Assembly (NCBI RefSeq): GCF_030272615.1
Contig: NC_081408.1
Coordinates: 403,799,389-403,863,388 of the forward strand
Direction of reading: 5' to 3'
Length of the DNA: 64,000 nt
Source of the DNA: Cryptomeria japonica
Taxonomy: Eukaryota > Streptophyta > Pinopsida > Cupressales > Cupressaceae
Positions 11,405 through 23,125 of the stretch are shown one piece after another (the stretch's first letter is position 1; each line of letters starts with the position of its first letter). Below the pieces are notes generated by a model. It was not told the origin of the DNA. It saw nothing but the letters and a program-made list of their open reading frames with translations, and searched no databases. A program made the position numbers and the translations under genes.

Positions 11405-12483
11405 TGTATACACCTAAAAATGGTCTGAAGATAGTTAATTAAATACACAGTTATTTGATTAATTCCCTTTCCCAATTAATTGAATTGACAAGTAATTTAA
11501 TTAATTTCTCTATTCATCTACTAGTAAATAAATCTAAATGATTTATTTATATAGTTCATCTCATATCCCCCTTTGATTAATTAATTCTAAATTAATTAAT
11601 GTCTCCCCATATTAATCAATTATTCTAATCCCTAATTAAGATTAACAAACTCAAGTTTGTTGAGATTAATTACCATTTTCCAGTTATTTGAATTTCTAAA
11701 TTCAAATGAGCACATGGCTCCTAACTTTAACCACCCAGCCTAACCATCCCCTAACTTAACCCATTCAATCTAATCTTGGGTCTAACTAACCGTATCCAAT
11801 CTTGCACATTCTAACCTCCTTATCCTAACCTCTCATGGTGTGGATATTCTCTTCTTGAGACACATGGCACTTTTGCCACATGTCTCCTCCCTTGGACACT
11901 TGCCCTCTCATGAGAAAAGCTTCTAGACACCTATCACCATAGAGATGACAAGTGTCTCTTCCTCCGTCCTCTTCTCCAACTTCCTCACTCTTGGCCCTTG
12001 ATATCTTCAGATCAAATCTAGACCATCGATTCCTACCACCTCAGCTTTGGCCTTGGAATTCCTATAAATATCCCCCATTTTGGAGCAATATGGATCCCAT
12101 CTCATATCAATGTAGGCATCATTACTATAGGCAATTTGCATTTCAATTATCTAGTAATTAGATTTTGGATTTATCATAGCATGTTAATCTAGTTTCTTAA
12201 ATCATGCATTTCGTATCATCTCCATAGTCAATCATGATCAAATAGCTACTCAACTCTTGAGTTGTCACTTTGGAGGTCATTGCTCCGCTGAGAGCCCATC
12301 AATCCAACACCTTCAAGGTCCTCAAGAATAGAGGAAAATGGGACATTTCAAGGAAGGCTTATGGTTTGCATCTTTGATTTAGTTTTGAAATTAAGATTTT
12401 CAATTACATTTTATTGTCTCATTATATGTGTATGCCTTTTATATACAACATTTTTAGCATCATAGTATGATCTATGCACTGCA
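11405..12483 (+). repeat. Element A 3' LTR
   Basis: It starts TGTATACACCTAAAAATGGT right after the polypurine tract; the LTRs of element E start TGTAGACACCTAAAAATGGT. A TATA box (TATAAATA, 12063-12070) lies near the middle, as expected for the promoter driving element RNA. The end is set at TGCACTGCA (12483) because coding sequence of element B appears to begin immediately after. No second copy is in the window to confirm the end. Confidence 0.7.
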
Positions 12484-15028
12484 CTTCTGAATGAATTATT
12501 GAGCAATCTAAATAAAATTAAGCAAGATAAAAAGTATACTTTTAAATATGGTACACTCCTTATTTTCCTGGCACTGTACTTCCTAAATGAGATACCCGGT
12601 ATCAACGGTAAGGTCTAATGGGCCTATGATAGACCAGTGGCCATGAAAATCAAGGAAGGTCTATGGGGATTTGGTGATGCAACCATGAGGATATCTGTTC
12701 TCTAGAGATATTTTAAAACTTTCCAAGCCACAATGAAAAACAGGGAGACGATTTCGAAGGAGGTAGTTGATAAATATGAGCAAACTATATACTTCATGGT
12801 CGATAAGGATCAATTTTTGATGGAAGAAGTGGAGACCCGGATAGTCTAGATCATGTCCATGGGGTATGAAGTTGACTCGGGTACACTTGAGGCATATGCA
12901 CAACACCTTCTGAGTCAACCGGTGGATCCCAAGGAAAGGAGATTTGGCAGATTCAAGGGAAAGTACCTTAGTTTACATATGTCGTTCACTACTCCTGCCT
13001 GGAAGAGAAAAGTCACTAAGATGGCAGAAGAAGTAGCTACTCTAATGGGTTTCACCAAGGAGGAGGTGAAGAAAGAAAGAGAAAAATATGCTCAAAAGGA
13101 AGCAAAAGAGGAAACCAAGAAACCTAAGGTAACTAAGTCTACTCTTGCTCCGGTGGCACAGCCTACAAAACCTAGCCCATCTAGAAAGGGTGTGCTAAAA
13201 TAGAAAGAAAAACCCAAAAGAACCTATGTGTCAGTATCTCTGGTGGCCTCAAAAACTAAATCTGAGGAAGAGGTGGGAAGAGCTAAGAAAAAGGGAGAGT
13301 TTGTCAGACTACTAAGAAAGCCTCAATTCGGTGGAGCATAGCAAAGCAAAAAGACTAAGTCAGATCCTGCTCCTATTGGAAGATCCCAAAGAGGTAGATA
13401 GGTCAAAATTCAACTTGACAAAGACCTCGAGTTTGGCAACATACAAGGTAAGTACACAATCATTCCTCCACTATTAGCAGATCAATTGATAGATGAAATA
13501 TTAGTGGATGGCAATTTGAAGAATCTTGAAGCAAATTTTGAGCATTTTGATGATGGTGACCAAAGGAAAGTTGAGGAAGCGGTAGTATTATACTTACATA
13601 ATTTTAGTAAGACACTAATTGAATTAGAAAATTCCATTCCAAAGGACTTGTACAGCTTAATAGATGCTATAAGAATGAATGCAAGAAAATTTGACAGAGA
13701 AATGAAGGAGAAAGGTATAGTAAATAGATGTACCTATATTACTCATAGTGAAGTAAATAGGTTAATTGAAGAAGAAAATAAAAAGGAATTCAGAAGTAAG
13801 AATAGAATCAACATATTAATGATTGGGAATGTAGAGGAGGTGAGGAAAGAGACAGAAGAGATATGGAAAAATATTATTCAGAATGACCCTTTGTACAAAG
13901 ATGCATTTGTACCATCACAGTTAGAAGATAAGCAAAGTGATTCCAGAAGTCAAAAGGTTAAGAATTGGTCTAAAGATCAACTGGAAGACCAAGGTAATAC
14001 CACAATTGATGCTGAGACCCATGACAATCCTTTGGTGATAGATAGCTCTGCAGCCCTTGTGATTCAACAGACTGATATTGGGGACAAGGGAGAGAAGAAG
14101 CATGTTGTGTCAGGAAAAGCGGAGGTAACTAAGGTGGACAATGGAAAAGGCATAACTGATCTGGAAATTGCCACTCCTCAGGTTACAGGGTTCCCCCCTT
14201 AGATTCTAATCAATCTTGATGGCTCAGTTGATCTTAGGAATATGTCTCATGTCGAGAAGTTTATGCTTGTTGTTGCAGTGCAAGCTCAAGCCAGTCAAGA
14301 TCCGGTGAAATAAGAGAATGAAGACAAAAAGCTAATTTTGATATCTATAGATGTTTTGTAGAAGGTGGCTTCCAATGTACAGTTAAATTCAAATAACAAC
14401 CTAGGTCCAATAATTTATTACCATTTATTAACAGTGTAAATCCCAATTTTGATTTTTTGGAGAAGATGGCCACTCAGAAAGTTTTGGACAGGTTTAAGGA
14501 AGTTAGAAAACAAGCATTCCTAAAAATGATTGAAGATGATAGGGTAACACTGAATAAGAGATTGCAGACTATTTCTGACACATTGTCAAAGTCGGTAAAT
14601 TGTATAAATCTTGCCTCATTTTTCCTAAGTTCACTATTGATATTGATAAACAAATAGGAGTCAGCTAGGGAAAGCTTGCTAGTATTTCTCAATATTTTGA
14701 CCCTAATGTAACATTAACCAGAAGTATTGAAGGACAGATTATAGCCTTGAATAATTAGATCTCAAGCCTTCAAGTAGATAAGGAGAAAGTTTTGAGGAAA
14801 GTGGGTGAACTCCGGAACCTGATTCCCATCCAGTTATATACTATGCTAAGTAATATAATGCAGACTATATGGAAATGGCCCGACCTGTACCATCAAATTT
14901 GAGAGAGTTAGAAATTCATGCTAATGTATTTAATGAATTTATCACAATTTTGGATAACCTGAAGAGTGGGTGGGATACTCACCTGGGATTTTTGAAGACT
15001 ACTTATGCTGACATCTTCAAGTATTTGT
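12484..15028 (+). pseudogene. Element B ORF, unknown protein of more than 800 codons
   Basis: The frame beginning at 12484 is coding-like at least to 14330 and again near 14870-15028, with nonsense codons at about 12616, 12703, 12848, 13201, 13339, 13399 and 14200 and probable frameshifts in 14340-14860. The best conserved-looking parts are a block around 12900-13070 (FGRFKGKYLSLHMSF, TPAWKRKVTKMAEEVATLM), a Lys-rich linker (13070-13330) and a charged helical block (13490-13900) with DLYSLIDAIRMNARKFDREM. I do not recognise the family. It has no zinc knuckle, DSG, YxDD or DDE motif. A Gag-like or accessory role is possible but not shown. Confidence 0.5.
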
Positions 15029-15087
15029 AAAAAAAAAAATCATTTGTATATCAATTTTGGGTAGCACCCCATCTTTGGCATTGTTGT

Positions 15088-15100
15088 CAAAGGGGGAGAG
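15088..15100 (+). promoter_or_regulatory. Upstream polypurine-like motif of element B
   Basis: CAAAGGGGGAGAG within TTGTTGTCAAAGGGGGAGAG lies about 180 bases before the true tract. The same doubled arrangement is found in copia element F, so it is probably a conserved second priming site or RNA signal. Confidence 0.55.
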
Positions 15101-15263
15101 ATGAGGTAAAAATGTATAGGATAATTGTGTATAGAGTGTACAGTTCAGTGATGCAAATTTTTGGATTGTTGATCTAAGTGGGAGCCTTAGAATTCTTTTA
15201 TTCTTTCATCCGGTGTACAGGTTTCAACACTTAGCTATTTTTCACAAGTGTTGCCATCAATGC

Positions 15264-15276
15264 CAAAGGGGGAGAT
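15264..15276 (+). promoter_or_regulatory. Polypurine tract of element B
   Basis: CAAAGGGGGAGAT directly precedes TGTTAGCAAC, the LTR start. The context GCCAAAGGGGGAGATTGTTA is the classical copia PPT-LTR junction. Confidence 0.85.
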
Positions 15277-16271
15277 TGTTAGCAACTGACACTCATCTGA
15301 TGATTTTAGGTGACTTCTGGTAGTTGCTTATTTGTTTAGGTTTGTCATTGATGGAAAATCTTCTTGATGATTTGATCTGGTAGTCGTGATTCATCTTATC
15401 TAGAAGATGGAGTTAACTGATAGGCAGTTAACCGATAAAATAAAGTATTTCTAAAATGTTTTTATTCGGATTGATTTATGATAATTGTGGTGTTTTTGGT
15501 GATTGTTATTATCATCTCAGTGGTTGGGAAGACCCTCAGGAAGCATTTGATTATAATATTTTGGTCCAGTGATATGTTTTGTTCGAGATTCAAGCCGACT
15601 TGGAGCTACACGTTACACTTCTTAAAGTCGACTTGAAGGAGATTGCTTTTGTGTTAAGACCGAATATATAAGATCGATTTGGCGATTGATTTTTGGTGTG
15701 TTAGTGGTGTGTTGATCTGTTTTGGTGCAATTGAGAATAGTTTCACATGCACACTTTTCTTTCAGACCAATGGGAAGCTGACTGAGATAGAAATAGAGTA
15801 TTCAACAGAGCAAAGACAGTCAAAGATTCAATGTTTAACCAGAACTCAGTATTGCATAGTCAGATGCTAATTGAGAGTTCATTTCATTGTAGTTTCTCAT
15901 TGTAATCAAATTGTAAGTCAGTGAGACTTCCCTAAAGGTTGTACCCTTCCGAGAAACTATATCTTAGAAGTGAGCTCTAGGAAGTGAGCCTGAATGCAAG
16001 TGCATTCCCCATCTATGTAATATTGATGTACTCCTGGCCATAGTATATGAATATTGTTGGTTCCAGCCCCACCATGGTTTTTCTCTTTCTGGATTTCCAT
16101 GTAAAAATACTGGTGTTGTGGATTTGTGTATTCTTTGTTGCATGTTTATGTTCTTTTCTATTATGCATTGCTAACTGGTGGATAAAGAATAAGTTTAAGG
16201 ATTTGACTTCTAATAGATCAGTGATTCACCCTCCCCCCCCCCCCCCCTCTCAGTGATCTCTGATTCTAACA
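15277..16271 (+). repeat. Element B 3' LTR
   Basis: The LTR is 995 bp and bounded by the inverted ends TGTTAG and CTAACA. Near its 3' end it has the motif TGGTTTTTCTCTTTCTGG and TTTCCATGTAAA (16074-16107) followed by a poly-C run and CTCTCAGTGA, the signature shared by all copia LTRs in this window. No partner LTR is in view. The five bases after it are ACCTC. Confidence 0.8.
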
Positions 16272-17183
16272 ACCTCATTTTACTCCACATGTTGTAACTT
16301 ATAATATCAATGTGAACTTATAAAGTATTTCAGTGGTGATCATCAAACCTATACCTACATAGTGAACAAACATGTTAGATAAAATAATGAAGTTTGGATT
16401 GCTTCCTTCTTTTCTCTTTGATTCATGTAATGAATGTATAACTAATTTGATGTATTATGGGGGTGAAATTTGCATCAGTTTATAATGTGTAGGTAAATAT
16501 CTGGAGTCCCAAGCTCTAACACAATTTCTCCCATCTCCTTGTAGGTATTTATGGATGGTGAAGCAACTAGAGCTAAAGATAGAAAATTTAATGGTGGGAT
16601 TCGTCATTCCAGGCAATGACAGATCCCTTTTATTTTCTTATGCTTCATTCTCATATGCATTGTTTTCTTTCATAATGCATCCTTTTAGTTATTCCCACAG
16701 CTTGTGTGGGACATTATACCTTTAACACTTATGAATAAAGAAAACAATCTTTTATGCAAAGATGTATACTCTTGTTTCTTGTAAAACATTTGCATTGAAT
16801 CCCTAATTCTTTTTAAGAGCATTTTCTTCCTTTTTCAGTAAAGAACACTTAACAAAAAACAATGTATACCTTTCACCTTTAGTTGCACACACTATTCTAG
16901 CTCTACTTGATTGATTTGTAAGCAAAAATAGGTAGCAGACCTTCTTCCCTTTATCAAGAAAATTCTCAAAAAATATATCTTCTCAACGACCTTCCTATGT
17001 TTCTCTCTACTATCATCCAGGTTTGCCAATGCAAATCTTAATTTGCCTTCCATATCATAATGTCATCTACATCATTTCAATCATTCTAATCCATACCATC
17101 CATGTCATTCAATTCTTCTTCAAACATAGTGTTTAAAATCCAAGATCTACCTCAATGGTTAAGTTGTCTCTTCAAGAACCAAA

Positions 17184-17195
17184 GCTTTGATACCA
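17184..17195 (-). promoter_or_regulatory. Primer binding site of element C
   Basis: The minus strand reads TGGTATCAAAGC two bases inside the LTR end, the copia primer site for initiator methionine tRNA with one variant base. Confidence 0.8.
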
Positions 17196-17197
17196 AT

Positions 17198-18471
17198 TGT
17201 TGAACAGTAGTGGAAGCTGAGAGGGGGGGCGAATTAGTATACATGCAAAAACTATATATTATTAAGTTACTTAAACGATAACATCATCTGAACACTTATG
17301 CATAAAAGTAAGTAATTGAATCATCAAAATTGTGCACACAAGAACACCAAGATTTTTATATGGAAAACCCAAACTGGGAAAAACCATGATGAGAATATCA
17401 ATTGTTTACAATGAATAAGGCTTCCTGCCAAAGAGCTTATTGCTCCAGACATACAGACTAAGTCGCACAACCTTAAGAAAGATACAAAATAAGGACTTGC
17501 ACAACTGAAGATCACTTCTTTAGGGCAAGATAACAAATAATGTTCCAAATATGATAATAATAGACTGAATTGTATACAAAATAGCATATGCCAAAATTCA
17601 TATAACAATTCATAGTGTTATACTCATTTTTCTACTTTATACATATTTTGAACCACTACTACACATCATATATGCACTGCAATCATCATACCATATCGAT
17701 ACACACACACTCTCTCTCATATATATAAATGCAACTATTATGTTCATTATATATCAACGCGATCCACAATAATCTCTCCTAGGTTGGCCAAAATAAAAGT
17801 GTAACATGTACATAACATTAACCCAAAATATATCATCTGGAAGGTAGAGAATATGTGTGAGGGTTCACACTAATTCAACACACCTTCCAATCATCTTCAA
17901 AAATCTTCTATGCACAACCTCTCAAACCAATATATAAATAAGTTGGTACAGAGTGGTTTACAACATCCAAGATGTCTTAACCTAAACCCAAAAATAGAAT
18001 AAGAAGTAAATCACAAAATATAAACAATGCCTAAGGAATAGAGACACTTTACCTACATGATCATCTGAGGCATATCCGATACACATACATTCTACATCAT
18101 AACATAGTTCACTAGAGTAGACAACAATGATAATAGCATAATTTCTGGACCAAGTAGAAAATATTAAAACTTTTAGAAACAACTCAAATCAATCTCCCAT
18201 ATCATCTGATCAACACAACATATATCTAGATCAATAGCATATTGAACCACACACTTCTACGATACATCTCTTTTGATACATACTCAACACTGACACAACA
18301 ATGTATTCCAACATCATAAGACATCTAAATCAACATCACCAACATCTTATCCACCTGACACAATTTTGACATCAATGACAACAAAGACATTCATAAGTGG
18401 AACACATTATTCTCCCAAAATTTTAGCCAAGAAGCATCAAACACTTTGTGTCAATTGTCATTGTCCCAACA
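17198..18471 (-). repeat. Element C 5' LTR
   Basis: The LTR is 1274 bp; on the minus strand it begins TGTTGGGACAATGACAATTG and ends CTGTTCAACA. The copia signature is present (plus strand GGAAAACCCAAACTGGGAAA near 17360, and the G run at 17223). It contains short CA and CT microsatellite runs near 17700. Confidence 0.75.
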
Positions 18472-18679
18472 AATAGACTCAAATTTTAACGGAAGCGATA
18501 TAATATGACCTCGATATTAGATATATAATTTGTATGAGATATGATGACATTTAAGTAGGGGAAGAGTGCTTTGAACTTTGAAATGAGATAGGACTTATAT
18601 AGAATTAAAATAAAATAGGAGAAATGACATTGTTGGGTGAAAATTTTGTAAACTAGAAGCTTTACAAAATTGTAGTTTT
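18472..18679. other. Spacer without recognised features
   Basis: This AT-rich segment between two copia LTRs has no ORF or repeat that I can identify; it may be part of the sequence that was there before the insertions. Confidence 0.4.
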
Positions 18680-19908
18680 TGTTGATCAAGTTGAAAGCAC
18701 CGAAATACTGAGAACGGGGGGGTGAATCAGTATTCCCACAAATTAAAGAAAACTTTTCACCGATTATAACTGTTCACAAAACATCAAACAAACTTGACTG
18801 ATATAAAGTCGTTAATGCAGAATACACGTGATGAACATAACCACAAGAATATGTGGAAAACCCAAAATAGGAAAAACCACTGAGAGTGTTAACTCTTAGG
18901 GGAATATAACTAGTTATAACTATTTTTACAAAGAGGTGGCTCACTGCCAGATTACAAAAATGGCTCACTATTGGACTGCTCACTCTAGATATACAAAGAG
19001 ATGGTTAACTATCAAAATGCTCACTGCAACTAAAAAGGTTGAACTGAGAAGATTTGGATCTCCAAATGCATGGGATCAGTTCCAAGTTTAAGCTCAAATT
19101 ACAAATCACAAACTCTACAACAGATCCAGTTAGAGATAAATTGTACAACTATCTTGCAACAGGTTCAATAAAGGACTACTTCACTACTGCAATATTGTCT
19201 ATCTTTGTTGTCTGCAACTCACACACACACTATTATCCTCACTGTCTAATTTCTTTTGCATATCACACACATACCTTCACTCACTCAATCTATACTTCTA
19301 TATCTCACTTCTTCTTTTTCTCCATTTGCTACTACATATGAATATTTATATATACCAGAGGGCACAAATACAAAATAGTGTGTCCACCAAGCCCAACACG
19401 TTATCAATATGCATATGTCGGCCTCCGCAAGACTTCTACACACTTCCTTTACATACTTTGATTGCCAATGCATACATCGAGATTACTAGAAAGGGATAGG
19501 ATCATCCAAACCCAAGAATACCGACCCATAATCATAAGATCAAGCTCAATATCTCCTAAATGTAGACTCCACGCGTACCAAGAAAACTACAACACAAAAA
19601 TTGAAGAGATACTTCTGATAATTACCAAAACTGCTAACACATGGACACATAACTGATACCGTGATCAATGAGAGCTCCTAACACCGGGGTACCAGGATTA
19701 ATGAGAACTCAATGAAACCTCTAAAATCATCATCTAGGGTTGTCCATGCTGCATAATAACTTCTGACCAAAACCCCAACATCTGAACTACACATCCATAC
19801 TAATTGCATACAACAACAACCATAACATCCAGACTAATGTCTAGGCCTCATGCACTGTCTAGTCCAAACCGAATGGAAGGTTTGACATCAATGACAATAA
19901 TATTGACA
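18680..19908 (-). repeat. Element D: lone copia LTR
   Basis: On the minus strand it starts TGTCAATATTATTGTCATTG and ends near GATCAACA. It carries the signature GTGGAAAACCCAAAATAGGA (18851-18870) and a G run at 18715. No primer site adjoins its end and no polypurine tract precedes its start, so it is probably a solo LTR or a fragment. No clear target-site duplication was found, so both ends are approximate. Confidence 0.6.
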
Positions 19909-20670
19909 CATCTAAAAAATTTAACCACAGTGTCATGTAAGATTAAATCTCTCCTTACAAAGAGGAGGTTGTCTTCTTGTTGCTTTCTACCAAATAACTC
20001 TTGATTAGGAATAAAACTAAACTAATGACCTAGATGTCACTTTCATCAATTCCTCTTATTTCAAGAATATTTTCCCCTTATTCTCTTGTTTCAGAACAAG
20101 TCTTTCTTTCAAGACTTCACAACTAAGAACAATAGTAAACAATAATAAGTGATACCATGAGATTAAACAAAATAATAGCCTCATGTAGCACCAGTGAAAA
20201 ATATGATTAAAGAGTTTTCACAAGCCCAAAGACTTTTACAACCCTTTATAAAAAACTAAATAAAAAAGTTAAAATATATAGCATTACAAAGACTCACAAT
20301 TATATTGAAGCTTTATTTGCAGCTCAAAGACTTCAAATTATATTCAACTAAATTGTCAATTACTGTATCTAAACCCAATACTGTAGCTCAAAGACTACCA
20401 AAATCATACTTAAACTTAATTTAAATTCACTAGCCACAACACAATACCTCAAGTTAAACTCAAGTTATGTAATAACAATGACGTAAGAACATTGTACACT
20501 TAAGAAAATGCTTCAACTCAAATATTGAATGCACAATTGCTCCTTTTATTAACTTGAAATTCATTTATAACATAATCTCAAAGTCTCAAGTTGCTACATA
20601 AAATGACAAAGTTTTGTTGCTATGCATAAAGATTAGTGTTTACAATGAGAACCCTCATATATATAGGAGA
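19909..20670. other. Non-coding spacer before the chromovirus
   Basis: AT-rich sequence with no convincing ORF. A loosely repeated word pair, AGCTCAAAGACT and TCAAAGACTT, recurs between 20220 and 20400, suggesting decayed tandem duplication of an old repeat. Confidence 0.4.
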
Positions 20671-20675
20671 GGGGT

Positions 20676-21472
20676 TGATGCAGGACCATCCCCGATTCTT
20701 GGCAATCTTGCATCAACCAAAAAAAAATGTCTATTCTATTTGTTTATGTTTTGGCAGTTTCAACATTTCATTCTGCATTTTCTTGCATTGGCTCACCGGA
20801 TCTTGTGGAGTTGGATTTTTCTTGAGGACATGATCATATTCCTTATTTCTAAACCACCGAGAATTTGCATCATTTTTCAGCAAGTTATCGATTCTAGTTT
20901 TTGAGAGAGTTTTCTGGCACCGGAACTGTTTGGACTTATTTACATTAGTGAATCTATCAGATCCCTTCCATAGCTTGTGGAGCCCTATGCATTGATTTAG
21001 ATGTTCTTTAGCATGTGGATGACCTTTCCTTTGATCCGCACTTCATCTTTTGGATTTTTTGGAAGAATCTCTTTAGCGGAAGCTAACCTATTGGTTTTCA
21101 CATTTGGTCTTGTTCTTCAGTATTTGATCCCTTTTTTGGGCCAACCGGATCCCCTTGAATCATATAAATCATTGTAGTTGAGCATTAGAAGTCAAGTAAG
21201 AAAGTAAGAAGAAATCGGATAGAATATAGTAGATAGATCTTAGGTTTGGAGGTCCAGAAGTGACTTGTTATGTAATTAAGCATGTTTGTGGCATGCCAGT
21301 TAGTCGAATCTTGTAACCCACATGTTACCGGTTATCTGGAATCAGTTTTCATGATCTAATATATTCATTTCTGCATTGCCTCCATCATAGTTTCTTGTTT
21401 TCATTGTGTTTACTCTTTTTGCCCAGTCTGAATTGATCTCTTTGAGGTCCCTTCTAACCAGTGACTGCATCA
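20676..21472 (+). repeat. Chromovirus 5' LTR
   Basis: It begins TGATGCAGGACCATCC and ends GTGACTGCATCA. It aligns along its length with 26161-26775 plus 28256-28436, differing at scattered positions (roughly 5-10 percent by eye). The primer site follows two bases later. Confidence 0.9.
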
Positions 21473-21474
21473 AG

Positions 21475-21486
21475 TGGTATCAGAGC
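21475..21486 (+). promoter_or_regulatory. Chromovirus primer binding site
   Basis: TGGTATCAGAGC, complementary to the 3' end of initiator methionine tRNA, lies two bases after the LTR. Confidence 0.9.
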
Positions 21487-21543
21487 AAGATTTTGTTTTG
21501 AAGATTACATTGTCCTAAGAATTTTGTTGTAGGGTGGTGGACT

Positions 21544-22690
21544 ATGGATCCAACCTGCAACTGTTGAGGACTAGCATGAAGATGGTGTGAAGAGGGAATA
21601 GGAATGGTGAAGCGCATGGGAATGCAAACCCTGTTGTGATGGAAATGTTGCTAGGAATTGCAGCCCAGTTGGAAGTCGTTAAGATAGCCCAGAGAAGAGG
21701 CTGACATATTGAAGATGTGAGCGAAGATGAGGAAGAAGAGGCCCCAACAGAACAAGTAGTAAATCCACCGACGATTGATTCGGATGAAGAAAAGTTCTTG
21801 AGGGTTTTAAGTAGGGAAAACACTAAACCACAATTTACCCAACCGGAGTATGATGGAAAGTTGGATTTAGATGAATTAACGGATTAGATCTCAAAGATGG
21901 AGAAGTATTTTGATTTTGAGAACACCGCAGAGGAAAGAAAGGTGAAGTGTGCCTATACCTGGTTGAAAGGTCATGCATCTCTTTGGTGGGAGCATTTGTA
22001 GGTTGATAGACAAAGAAGAGGTAAAGATAAGATCAAAACATGGGAGTGGATTGTTTGTAAGTTAAAATCGAAGTTTATGCGAGCTGATTATCAAGTAAAT
22101 CTATTCCAGAAGTTGTAGAACTTGAAGCAGAGGGAATCTAGTGTGAAGGAGTACACCGAAACATTCTACAAGTTGAATATCAGATCCAGACATTTCGATG
22201 ATGAGGTTGAACAAGTTGCGAGATATTTGAATGGACTACGAATATCTATACAAGATGAATTTAGTGTGATCAAGTTGCAAAGTGTTGAAGAAGAGTACCA
22301 GTATGCCTTGAAAGCAGAAGAGAAGTTGAACAAAAGAAATGAGCAGAGACAGAGAGGTAGAGGTGGAAGCTTTTTCGGAGGAAGATTTCAAGGAGGAAGA
22401 GGATATACTGGAGGAAGAGGAACCTGTATGGATCAAAACAAGGACAAGGAAGTAAGAAAAGAAGGTAATTCATACCAGAAGGATGATAGAAATTTCTACC
22501 AAAGGAGAGAACCGGATCACTACCGGAGTGAAAATTTTGGAAAAGATGATAGAAGACAAGATAAGAGAGTGTTTTGAGGAATTTTTTATAAGTGTGGAGG
22601 AGAAGGACATCATTCTTTCTAATGTAAGAATACAGAGAACACTGGGAGAACAACATTAGTGGGAGAAAGCCCCATCGGATCAGCTAACAA
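21544..22690 (+). pseudogene. gag: Chromovirus gag
   Basis: The capsid part lies around 21900-22320 (WLKGHASLWWEHL, then LKSKFMRADYQ, then VKEYTETFYKLN), matching the retrotransposon Gag fold. It is followed by an Arg/Gly-rich nucleic-acid-binding tail (22340-22430) and a zinc knuckle (22583-22630) reading FYKCGGEGHHSF, a stop, then CK, so the first Cys is lost and TAA (22620-22622) falls inside the knuckle. Other stops are near 21703, 21886, 22000 and 22118. The ATG at 21544 opens a frame that soon stops, so the true start is uncertain. Confidence 0.8.
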
Positions 22691-22749
22691 ACCATAAACT
22701 AGAGAACTATTGATGATGAGTAGAGCTTTGTGTCATACCAGAGAAGATG

Positions 22750-23051
22750 AGGAGCCCTTGTAGAGGAGAAATTTGTTAAAGACCAGATGTAAGGTATCTG
22801 GTAAGTGTTGTAAAGTTGTTATTGATAGTGGTAGTTCAGATAATCTTGTTTCAGAAGAAATGGTGAATAAGTTGAAGTTGAAAAGATTAAAACACCCTAA
22901 GCCTTATCAGATAGCATGGATTCAGGATGATCATAAGTTGTTAGTAAGTGAGAAATGTTTGGTGAAATTAAAAATTGGGAATTATCATGACGAAGTCTTG
23001 TGTGATATTATACCTATGGATATTTGTCACCTTTTGTTGGGTAGGCCTTAG
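22750..23051 (+). pseudogene. pro: Chromovirus aspartic protease
   Basis: The active site reads VVIDSGSSDNLVS (22818-22856). The domain ends with IIPMDICHLLLGRP, the usual flap and C-terminal signature of chromovirus proteases. It is in the gag frame and stops at TAG 23049-23051. It would process the polyprotein. Confidence 0.85.
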
Positions 23052-23125
23052 GAGTTTGATAGATAGGCAATACGTGATGGGAGAAGGAACATATACACTA
23101 TTGTAGCAAATGGACGAAACAAACC

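Larger units (their letters stand above)
1..12483 (+). mobile_element. Element A: Ty3/gypsy Tat-lineage LTR retrotransposon, 5' part outside window
   Basis: The domain order gag, protease, RT, RNase H, second archaeal-type RNase H, integrase, long 3' region with an antisense gene, polypurine tract and LTR is that of the Tat/Ogre branch of Ty3/gypsy, in which a dual RNase H and extra ORFs are known. From 380 to 6250 nearly all recognisable coding lies in one reading frame broken mainly by nonsense codons. The 5' LTR and most of gag are left of the window. The right end is placed at 12483 because an unrelated coding frame (element B) starts just after it; that boundary is uncertain by some tens of bases. 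Confidence 0.85.
12484..16271 (+). mobile_element. Element B: copia-type LTR element with an unknown ORF, 5' part outside window
   Basis: The right end has the form of Ty1/copia: a CAAAGGGGGAGAT polypurine tract, then an LTR running TGTTAG ... CTAACA. No copia protease, integrase or RT is visible between the inferred insertion point of A and this LTR. Instead one long decayed frame fills the space. I infer that A inserted into this ORF and that B's 5' LTR lies left of the window. Best described as a large non-autonomous element. Confidence 0.65.
16272..18471 (-). mobile_element. Element C: 5' end of a copia element, truncated by element B
   Basis: On the minus strand an LTR (18471 down to 17198) is followed at once by a tRNA-iMet-type primer site and then about 900 bp of leader sequence that ends at element B. 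The rest of the element is presumably left of the window. The leader has no long ORF, but a short helical peptide reading KLRFALANLDDSREKH is visible near 17030-16980, possibly a gag relic. Confidence 0.65.
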
